A stretch of DNA of 64,000 nucleotides from Myxococcaceae bacterium (GTDB taxonomy: Bacteria; Myxococcota; Myxococcia; Myxococcales; Myxococcaceae), in NCBI GenBank assembly GCA_004173515.1, contig SECN01000029.1, forward strand, positions 1 through 64,000, in the 5' to 3' direction. The first letter of the stretch is position 1. Every line of letters starts with the position of its first letter. The position numbers and the translations under genes were made by a program. The notes under the pieces were generated by a model. That model worked only from the letters and a program-made list of their open reading frames with translations. It did no database searches and was not told the DNA's origin. Below, in pieces: positions 26,836 through 34,858 of the stretch.

Positions 26836-27046
26836 TGGGAGCATCAAGCGTCTCCCGGCGGCAATCGCACTCACGCCGGGGGCGCCGCCGCACGGTCGCG
26901 AAACCGCGAGAGCATCAGATGCTTTCCGGCTGCGGCGGCATCACCGCGAGGAGCTCCGCCACGAAACCACGTGCGGGAGTCAGACCTCTTCCGGCTGCAA
27001 CTGCACCAACGCGGGCAGCTCCGCCGCACGGTCGCGAAGCCGCGCC
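26836..27046. repeat. Three degenerate tandem copies of the HAD gene's 3' end
   Basis: Three imperfect copies of about 67-73 bases follow one another: about 26836-26906, 26907-26973 and 26974-27046. Shared blocks are GGGAGCATCA/GCGAGAGCATCA, CTTCCGGCTGC or CTCCCGGCGGC, and CTCCGCCGCACGGTCGCGAA. Only the last copy is inside the HAD gene (its final codons and stop); the other two lie downstream in the convergent intergenic space. Copy two has lost a few bases near its end. Confidence 0.6.
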
Positions 27047-27762
27047 TTGGGCCGGATGGCCACCGGGACACGCGCGGCCGCGAGCAGATCCAGATCGAAC
27101 ACGTTGTCACCGAAAGCGGCGTAGAGCGGTCGGCTCGTGGCCTGCCGCAGACAGTTCACCTTGCCGGGGCCGTAAGGCACGGGCTCGAAGACGGACGTCT
27201 GGAGGCGTCCGTTCTCCTCCTTGGGCGTGCACGCCAGCACGAACTCCGCCGTCAGGCCCACCTCGCGCACCGCGGCCTCCACCACCGCGCGCGGGGACGC
27301 GCTGACGACGTAGCAGTCCACGCCCTGGCTGCGGGCCCACTCCACCACCCGACGCGCCTCCGGATGGATGCGCGCGGCCACGCCCCGCCGGGCCACCACC
27401 TCACGGGCGAAGCCGCGCACCTCGTCCACGTGCCAGCCCGCGAACACCCACGCCATCATCTCGTAGGTATCCTTCTCCGGCAGCCGCCCTGCTTCGAATG
27501 CCGCGAAGAGGCCGCGCGCCAGCGTCACCGCGTCCGGGTGCGACTCCACGCCATGCCGGGCTCCCAGCCGCTCCAGCGCTTCCCGGGCCTCGGGCCGCAC
27601 GCCGCCGTGCTCCAGCAGGGCGAGGAACAGGTCGTCCCCCACGTCCCCGCTCCACAGCGTGCCATCCCCATCGAAGGCCAGCACGCCGTCCGGCGTCCGC
27701 GCGACCTCGCGCCGGATGCGCTCCAGCGTCTCGTCGACCTGTTCCATCCTCATGTCCACCAT
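26980..27762 (-). CDS. HAD-family phosphatase (SerB-like)
   Basis: The 260-residue protein contains all four HAD motifs: AFDGDGTLWSGD (nucleophile and acid/base Asp), CYVVSASPRAVVEA (motif II Ser), the Lys in YGPGKVNCLR (motif III) and AFGDNVFDLDLL (motif IV Asp). A helical cap lies between residues about 45 and 130. This is the phosphoserine-phosphatase-like (HAD-IB) subclass; the substrate could be a small phosphate ester and cannot be named. The start at 27762 has a G-rich stretch and GGCGAGG upstream; ATGs 3 and 5 codons further in are alternatives. The 3' end is repeated downstream in degenerate form. Confidence 0.82.
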   Translation of the reverse strand: MVDMRMEQVDETLERIRREVARTPDGVLAFDGDGTLWSGDVGDDLFLALLEHGGVRPEAREALERLGARHGVESHPDAVTLARGLFAAFEAGRLPEKDTYEMMAWVFAGWHVDEVRGFAREVVARRGVAARIHPEARRVVEWARSQGVDCYVVSASPRAVVEAAVREVGLTAEFVLACTPKEENGRLQTSVFEPVPYGPGKVNCLRQATSRPLYAAFGDNVFDLDLLAAARVPVAIRPKARLRDRAAELPALVQLQPEEV

Positions 27763-28407
27763 CCTCGCCGGCCCCCCTGTCCGGTGTCATCCCGTCCGTC
27801 AGCGCCCCGAGCGCCGGTTGTTCAACACCCTCCGTGCCTCCCGGAGGGGAACGGGGCTCGCGGCGCATGACTCCCCTCCCGACATGTCACGGACCGGGCA
27901 AGAGGAAGTGCTCGCAAGCGAGCCGTAGCTCGGTATCGCCCCCCCGCGTGTGTCCGAGCGAGCGAGCCCGTGTGCGCCGGTGAGATTTAGCCGGACAGGC
28001 ATCTCACTTTCGCCAGGGCGTCCTTTCGTGCATCGCTCGATGCTTTCAGGGTCACACCCGGCTCTCCTGAGCGTTGTGTGGATTCACCGCGAGAAGGTCT
28101 TGGTGGATGGTGCTCTGGGAAGTGGCGCATCGCGCGAACCTGTCCGACTGTCGGACAGGTTCTGGCGAGCAGCAGCCGGTAGGGTGCCCCCCTGGATTCT
28201 ATTTCTGACGTGCCCACTCCCAGTCCGGGCTCCGCACGAAGTGCGGGGAGAGCCACGGAGCCGGAGCAGGCTGAGAATCTGGGTCAGGCGGAGTGTGCCG
28301 GGATGAACGTCACCTTCGCCAGGACGACAGGAAACCTCACGCAGGACGCGCGGTGACCCACTTGTCGCCCTGGTTTTGCCCGAGACACCATACGGCCCGG
28401 CCTTCCG
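27763..28407. other. Long intergenic region with inverted repeats, no supported gene
   Basis: This stretch of about 645 bases between the HAD gene and the second toxin/immunity operon has no frame with convincing codon use. It holds a hairpin at 27980-28007 (GTGAGAT/ATCTCAC arms around a smaller GCC/GGC stem, followed by TTT), the perfect palindrome at 28137-28161, and an inverted repeat around CCGCAC-GAA-GTGCGG near 28230. The hairpin at 27980 is terminator-like for plus-strand transcription, but no plus-strand gene ends there. Confidence 0.4.
28137..28161. promoter_or_regulatory. Perfect 25-base palindrome
   Basis: The arm AACCTGTCCGAC is followed by one T and then its exact reverse complement: 12-base arms with no mismatch. 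It lies alone in a gene-free stretch about 270 bases downstream of the nearest minus-strand stop codon. It could be the operator of a dimeric regulator, a very stable hairpin, or a repetitive palindromic element. Confidence 0.4.
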
Positions 28408-28614
28408 CTATCTCGTGGTGATGCCGTCCAAGCGCACCGAAGAAGGACGACGGCTCCGGAGTCCCAACTCCACCAGGGCTTGCCCCGCGTTCGTCACGGC
28501 CTTCTCAAGCCCCGCAGCGGCGTAGGTCGCCGCAAGCCAGATCGCCGCCTCCGTCCGCACGTCGCATGCCGCCAACCGGGCCCGACGTATCGCGCGCCGA
28601 ACCCGCACGAGCAT
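28408..28614 (-). CDS. Small hypothetical protein, possibly truncated by an in-frame stop
   Basis: A 68-codon frame from an ATG at 28614 encodes a helical, Ala/Arg-rich protein (RRARLAACDVRTEAAIWLAA, then GLEKAVTNAGQALVELGLRS). It follows the DUF5953 gene by 32 bases on the same strand. Two codons before the ATG there is an in-frame TAG, and upstream of it the same frame reads TEEVKASLS directly after the DUF5953 stop. The original gene may therefore have begun at that overlap and been cut by a nonsense mutation; I recognise no family. Confidence 0.45.
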   Translation of the reverse strand: MLVRVRRAIRRARLAACDVRTEAAIWLAATYAAAGLEKAVTNAGQALVELGLRSRRPSSVRLDGITTR

Positions 28615-28646
28615 CCGCTACGACAGCGAAGCCTTCACCTCTTCCG

Positions 28647-29405
28647 TCAGGTCGTCCGGGGCATCCCGCCGATCTCCGGGAAGCGATGGTAGGCGCGCTT
28701 GAGTGCCTGCAGGTGTGCGGGGTTGTCCAGGTCAAGCGGCGCGTCGGTGAGCTGCACGACCCACCCCTCCGACTCCGTGCGACGCGCTCGTGAGAGCAGT
28801 TCAGCGTCGCGGGTCGGGTCGGGGAACCCAATGGTCCGCGCGGCAGCGGCAGACCAGTAGTTGAGCCACCCGAGGAACCAGGGAATCTCAGGCGCGGGGA
28901 GCTTTTCTGGCAGGCTGATCATGGGAAGCCCACGGGGTGAACACTCTGGTCCATGAGGCGCTCGGCGAAACTGCGGTGCGACTTCCGAGCCGTAACCATA
29001 CGGCGATGCATGCCCCCAGAACGAGCGCGCCCCCTCCGCCACGCCCTCAAGCAAAGCCGCCGCTGCCGCGATCACGGGCCCGTCTAGTGGCAGTTCTGCA
29101 TGCACTTCAGACAGGGACTGACCGCCCGGGCTGAGGAGTCCAGCTCTTGCCCTCCCGTTAACCGTCACGGGGTAACTCTCGTCCCCGTTGCACAGAAGAG
29201 GGAATCTCCCGTCCTGCGTCCTTTCCGCGAGCCACGCGGCGCGCTGCGGCAATGCGATGGGGCGCCCTCCTTTGCCTACTTCCCACTCCAGGCGCAGGCC
29301 AGGGAGCGCCTTTTCCATCCGATGGACGACAGCGAGCGTGCGGCCGTCTCTGCCTATGAGCGCAGGCGCGTAGACGATGAGGGTGAGGGCCTTACGCCTG
29401 GTCAT
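28647..29405 (-). CDS. DUF5953 family protein, probable immunity protein
   Basis: This 252-residue soluble protein matches the myxobacterial DUF5953 family as I know it: an N-terminal LTLIVYAPALIGRDGRTLAV, a middle GVAEGARSFWGHASPYGY, and a C-terminal LGWLNYWSAAAARTIGFPD. Its ATG at 29405 overlaps the stop of the upstream nuclease-like gene as ATGA, so I prefer it to the ATG three codons earlier. DUF5953 genes typically sit beside DUF6310 genes. By analogy with other overlapping nuclease/partner pairs an immunity role is inferred; no direct evidence of function is visible. Confidence 0.7.
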   Translation of the reverse strand: MTRRKALTLIVYAPALIGRDGRTLAVVHRMEKALPGLRLEWEVGKGGRPIALPQRAAWLAERTQDGRFPLLCNGDESYPVTVNGRARAGLLSPGGQSLSEVHAELPLDGPVIAAAAALLEGVAEGARSFWGHASPYGYGSEVAPQFRRAPHGPECSPRGLPMISLPEKLPAPEIPWFLGWLNYWSAAAARTIGFPDPTRDAELLSRARRTESEGWVVQLTDAPLDLDNPAHLQALKRAYHRFPEIGGMPRTT

Positions 29406-30319
29406 CGTTTGCACCCCGTGACGACGACATGAAGTGAGAAGTCCGCTTCGATCAGCGCGTCTCTGTGCGCTTCGGTGCTCACCCCAATGACAAAGTCATA
29501 TCCACAGGCCGCCGCAGCAGTTCGCTCCCTGTGCAGTTGCTCCAACTCCTGCTCAATCTCCCGCCTTCGGATGAAGTCAGCGTACGTGTCGAATTGATGG
29601 GTCTTGATCTCCCACAGCACCCGCACGCCGACTTGCAGCGCATCAAAGCGCACGCCGCCAACAAGCACATCCATTCCAGGATAACGGTTGGGTGGGAACC
29701 TGTCGGCACATTCATTATGCGGGGCGTCCTCGCCCGCGTGAGGCACCGGAACAGGCTCGCAACTGGCGTGTCCTGTCCGGTCCACGGGCACAGGTGGCAC
29801 CGGGGGCTGCCAGTCCTGCCCCGCTGGCTCGGGCTTCAGCTTGGGCTTCCGTTGCACTTCGGCTTCCCGAGAGGCCATCTTCGTTCCACGTGAGGTCCCA
29901 GCCTCCTCGGGGTAGGCGTGACGGAGTTCATGGGCGTCCAGTTCTTCCTTGATGGCGACGGCGACCACCACCACGCCAAGGACAATCACGGCTCCCACGA
30001 CGATTTCAGGAGCCACCAGAACGCAGAGCCCGACTCCCATGGCCCCCGCGCCAGCGGAGGCGACCGCACATCTTCCCTCGGTGTCGTGGAACTCGATCCG
30101 GTCGTGGTCGAGGGCCTGATAGCACCTCTCCACCAGGACGGGCCAAGGCTGGGAAGCCTCGTGGACAACGCACTGCCCACTGTCCGTCCAGGGCAGCGCA
30201 GCCGCTCGTTCGAGGTTGGCAACTCTCTGGCTCCGAGTGCCCCGCGCGCTGGGAGGAGATGCCGGCGTAGCGCAAGTGGAGAGAAAAAGTAGGGGTCCGA
30301 TGCAAGCGCGGGAACGCAT
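29402..30319 (-). CDS. DUF6310 protein: secreted PD-(D/E)XK-like nuclease, probable toxin
   Basis: The 305-residue protein starts with a short signal (MRSRACIGPLLFLSTCA; Cys16 in LSTC is lipobox-like, with an unusual Thr at -1). Residues 86-123 form a Gly/Val-rich hydrophobic hairpin (GAMGVGLCVLVAPE, then VVGAVIVLGVVVVA), a possible membrane-insertion segment. A Pro-rich linker (about 155-205) leads to a C-terminal nuclease-like domain with GMDVLV (D217), RFDAL (D226) and LWEIKTH (E237-x-K239), the PD-(D/E)XK pattern. The order signal, membrane segment, linker, nuclease and then an overlapping partner gene is that of a polymorphic toxin. It may be delivered by outer-membrane exchange like SitA toxins, but that is inference. 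Confidence 0.7.
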   Translation of the reverse strand: MRSRACIGPLLFLSTCATPASPPSARGTRSQRVANLERAAALPWTDSGQCVVHEASQPWPVLVERCYQALDHDRIEFHDTEGRCAVASAGAGAMGVGLCVLVAPEIVVGAVIVLGVVVVAVAIKEELDAHELRHAYPEEAGTSRGTKMASREAEVQRKPKLKPEPAGQDWQPPVPPVPVDRTGHASCEPVPVPHAGEDAPHNECADRFPPNRYPGMDVLVGGVRFDALQVGVRVLWEIKTHQFDTYADFIRRREIEQELEQLHRERTAAAACGYDFVIGVSTEAHRDALIEADFSLHVVVTGCKR

Positions 30320-30462
30320 GACCACAGGCTTTCCACCAAGGCAGGGAGCAATGGGGTAGAGAGGGCCCCTCCTTGAGTATGCAGCATGCGCTGACTGCAA
30401 GGAGGATTGGTCACCCTAAAGTCCAAGCGATCCGCGAAGAGGTGCGCGCGCCTCCCGCCCGC

Positions 30463-31595
30463 TTATCTCTCGGAGACGACCGGGGTGGATCCACCGTCAA
30501 CGTCGCCGCCCTCCTCCGCCCCACCCACCGTGCGCTCCAGCGTCCGAGCCAGCGCGACCCGCGCCTCCGCGACCGCCTCGGACGCCTCTCCAGTACCGGT
30601 GCGCGCCGAAGCGGGCACCGTGCCCTCCAGTTCCTGGGGGTGCAGGCGGAACCACTTCGCGATGAGCATCACCTCCTGCGCCTCCTGCGCCCGAAGGCCA
30701 ATCGCCTCGGGCTCCGGCAGCGCGAAGATGTCCCGGACCCTCTCCTCCAGCGCCGCCTGCTCCTCCGGCGTCTGGGGCGCCGGCACCTCCGCGCGGATCC
30801 GCCCCCGGCGCAGCACGTAGGTCCGGTCCTCGCCTCCAAGCTGGCCCCGCACCGTGTAGACCAATGACAGGCGCCGCAGCGTCCGGCCCAGCTCGACGAT
30901 CCACGACCGCACGTTCTCCAGCCGCTCCGCGCGGTCGCGCAGCTCCGCCGCGTATTCGAACTGGAGTCGCCGCGCCGCCATCGCCATGCGCTCGCGCAGG
31001 ATGACCAGCGGCCGGTCCGATTCCCCGTTGAGGAACGCCCGAGCCAGTGAGACGCGCTCCAGGTACTCCGCCTGGGTGCAGCCGCCCGCGCACGGCGAGA
31101 GGCACCGCGCCGTCTGTCCCCGCATGCAGCGGGGGTCGTCCTTCATGGGGAAGAGCTGGAATTGATCCGCCAGCCGCATCGGCGTGTCGGAGGGACAGTC
31201 GCGCAGCTCCAGCAGGTCGTTCACCGCGCGCACCACGTCCGTCATGGTGTGCCGGCCGTGGAAGGGCCCGAAGTACTCCGCGCTCCCGCTTCCGCCGGGC
31301 TGGCCCACGACGCGCAACCGGGGCACGGCCTCGCGCGTGAGCTGCAGGAAGCAGTGCGCGCGGTCCTTCTTGTGCTCCACGTTGTAGAGCGGCCGGTGGC
31401 TCTTGATGAGCCGGAACTCGTGCAGGAGCGCCGCGAACTCGCTGGCCGTGTACTCCCACTCCACCCGGTGCGCCTGCGCGATGATCTCCGCCGCCTTCTC
31501 GCCCTCGTCCGCGCGGAAGTACGACAGTACACGCCGGGCCGGTTCTCGGCCTGCGCGCGGACATGGCTCAGGAGGTTCGCGACGCGGGGGTCCAT
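30463..31595 (-). pseudogene. UvrC/Cho-like endonuclease gene with GIY-YIG core deleted
   Basis: From an ATG at 31595 the first 23 codons give a UvrC-type N-terminus ending in the GIY motif (AENRPGVY). At about 31527 the frame breaks and a second frame continues with LSYFRADEGEKAAEIIAQ and the rest of a UvrC-like protein to 30463: KSHRPLYNVEHKKD, AEYFGPFHGR, the Cys cluster RCLSPCAGGC, and a UVR helix pair (MAMAARRLQFEYAAELRDRA). In UvrC about 21 residues with the YVGK strand and catalytic Arg lie between PGVY and LSYFR; here they are absent and one C is shared, which fits a 64-base deletion. There is no RNase H domain, so the parent was Cho-like. As written it cannot make the 3' incision. 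Confidence 0.75.
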
Positions 31596-31741
31596 GCGGC
31601 GGTGGGAGCCGGGCCATCATCGGCACCCGGGCTCCGCAGCCTAACCCGTCAGGTCGCGCCGCACCGCGCTTCCCCGCCCCGGCGACACATCCCGGCCGGT
31701 GGGCGGGCGACGAGACACGCGCCCCAGCCCCCGCCCAGGCT

Positions 31742-32806
<1,065 letters not shown>

Positions 32807-33075
32807 TTATACCCGTGGCGCCCGCCAGGAGGCACCCGCTTCCTGGGGACGCCCGCCCGGCCTCCAGGAGGCCAGCCCCCCTGTCTCCCCCGGGGAAGGC
32901 GCCGCTTTCCCTACCTGGACCGGGGGGCTGGGGCCCGTGGGGGACTGCAAACCGGGAGGGAAGCCGGCATTTCCGGGGCGTGTCGGCGGTTACATTGGGT
33001 CCTCCGGTACGCCGCCGGGCCCCGATTCACCGCGCGTCTTTGGTGGACGCGCCATTTCCGATACAAGCCGCCGCC

Positions 33076-34674
33076 ATGTTCAACGTCATCAACGTCTCCA
33101 AGGCCTATGGGCCCAAGAAGCTTTTCGAGGAGGTCAACGTCGCCTTCTCGCCGGGCCGTCGCTACGGCCTGACCGGTCCGAACGGAGCCGGCAAGTCCAC
33201 CTTCATGAAGATCCTCGCCGGTGACGAGGAGCAGGACATGGGCGACATCATCCGCCCCCGCAAGCTGGGCATCCTGCGCCAGGACCACTTCCGCTATGAG
33301 AACGACCGCGTCCTGGACGTGGTGCTGATGGGCAACCGCCACCTGTGGGCGGCGATGGACGAGAAGAACAAGCTGCTCGCCAAGTCCGACATCACCGAGG
33401 AGGACGGCAACCGGCTGGGTGAGCTGGAAGGCGTCATCGCGGAAGAGGACGGCTACTCCGCGGAGAGTGACGCGGCCACGCTGCTGGCGGGCCTTGGCAT
33501 CGACGTGGCGTTCCACGAAGAGCCCATGCGCCAGCTCACGGGCGGCCTGAAGCTGCGCGTGTTGCTCGCGCAGGCGCTGTTCGGCAAGCCGGACGGGCTG
33601 CTGCTCGACGAGCCCACGAACAACCTGGACATCGATTCCATCCGCTGGCTGGAGAGCTTCCTCCACGAGTACGAGGGCGTGCTGATCACCATCAGCCACG
33701 ACCGGCACTTCCTCAACTCCATCTGCACGCACATCGCGGACATCGATTACGAGACCATCATCCAGTACACGGGTGGCTACGACGACATGGTCCGGCAGAA
33801 GTCGCAGCTGCGGACCCGGGTGGAGTCGGAGACGGAGGAGAAGAAGAAGAAGATCCTCCAGTTGCAGGACTTCGTGGCGCGCTTCCACGCCGGCACGCGC
33901 GCCTCGCAGGTGCAGAGCCGCATCAAGCAGATCGACAAGCTGAAGACGGAGGACCTGAAGCGCTCGAACATCGCGCGGCCGTTCATCCGCTTCGACCAGA
34001 AGGTGGTCAGCGGCCGGCAGACGCTGATGTTCGAGGGCCTGAAGAAGTCCTACGACGGCGTGCAGGTCATCAAGCCGTTCACCGGCCTGGTCTGCAAGGG
34101 CGAGCGCATCTGCGTCATCGGCCGCAACGCCGTGGGCAAGTCCACGCTGGTGAAGATGCTGGCCGGCAAGACGGAGCCGGACGCGGGCACCATCACCTGG
34201 GGCCATCAGGCGACGGTGGGCTACCTGCCGCAGGACCACCACGGGGTCATCTACAAGGGCACGACCTGCTTCGGCTACCTGCGGGAGATCAGCGAGAAGC
34301 TGACGAACGAGGAGATCTCCGGCGTGCTGGGCCGGATGCTCTTCTCCGGTGAAGAGCGGATGAAGAACACGGACACGCTCTCCGGTGGTGAGACGGTGCG
34401 CGTGCTGCTGTCCAAGCTGATGATCACGCAGGACAACGTGCTCATCCTGGACGAGCCGACGAACCACCTGGACCTGGAGTCCATCGCGGCGCTGGCCGAA
34501 GGCCTCCAGAAGTTCGAGGGCACGGTCATCGTCGTCACGCACGACCAGGAGCTCATCTCCGAGGTCGCCACGCGCATCTGGAGCATGGAGGCCGGCAAGG
34601 AAGTGCTCGACTTCAACGGCCCCTACTCCGAGTTCCGCGAGAAGCACGCGGACGCGGCGATGAAGCGCCGGTAG
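33076..34674 (+). CDS. ABC-F family ATPase (YbiT-like)
   Basis: The 532-residue protein has two ABC ATPase domains and no membrane segments. The first carries GPNGAGKST (Walker A, residue about 35), LTGGLKLRVLLA (signature) and LLLDEPTNNLD; the second GRNAVGKST (about 353), LSGGETVRVLLSK and LILDEPTNHLD. The linker between them (about 240-320) is charged and helical, as in ABC-F proteins that act on the ribosome's tRNA exit site. The size and signature wording are closest to YbiT. It is divergent from tgt with about 280 bases between, and a hairpin terminator follows. Confidence 0.9.
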   Translation: MFNVINVSKAYGPKKLFEEVNVAFSPGRRYGLTGPNGAGKSTFMKILAGDEEQDMGDIIRPRKLGILRQDHFRYENDRVLDVVLMGNRHLWAAMDEKNKLLAKSDITEEDGNRLGELEGVIAEEDGYSAESDAATLLAGLGIDVAFHEEPMRQLTGGLKLRVLLAQALFGKPDGLLLDEPTNNLDIDSIRWLESFLHEYEGVLITISHDRHFLNSICTHIADIDYETIIQYTGGYDDMVRQKSQLRTRVESETEEKKKKILQLQDFVARFHAGTRASQVQSRIKQIDKLKTEDLKRSNIARPFIRFDQKVVSGRQTLMFEGLKKSYDGVQVIKPFTGLVCKGERICVIGRNAVGKSTLVKMLAGKTEPDAGTITWGHQATVGYLPQDHHGVIYKGTTCFGYLREISEKLTNEEISGVLGRMLFSGEERMKNTDTLSGGETVRVLLSKLMITQDNVLILDEPTNHLDLESIAALAEGLQKFEGTVIVVTHDQELISEVATRIWSMEAGKEVLDFNGPYSEFREKHADAAMKRR

Positions 34675-34702
34675 TCGGCGGTCCACCCCCTGGAAGTCCC
34701 CA

Positions 34703-34747
34703 TCGCCGCCCGCCTCCGGAGCCCTCCGGAAGCGAGGCGGCGATTTT
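34703..34747 (+). terminator. Rho-independent-type terminator after the ABC-F gene
   Basis: CCGCCTC...CCGGA pairs with TCCGG...GAGGCGG (with a small bulge AAGC on one arm), followed by CGATTTTCC. The hairpin with a following T-run starts about 30 bases after the ABC-F stop codon and precedes the helicase gene, so it should separate the two transcripts. Confidence 0.6.
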
Positions 34748-34858
34748 CCTGGGCGTGTCCATACCCCTCTCGGGGGATGCCCCCGCCGCGTGGAATGGGT
34801 CAGAACCTGGAGTGCCAGGTCGCCCTTCGTGTGACGACCCGGGGAGGGGCACACACCG

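Noticed and set aside
27950-28306. Plus-strand frame of 118 codons in the long intergenic region
   Set aside because: It contains the 25-base palindrome and an inverted repeat, has poor third-position bias and no ribosome site, so it is not supported as a gene.
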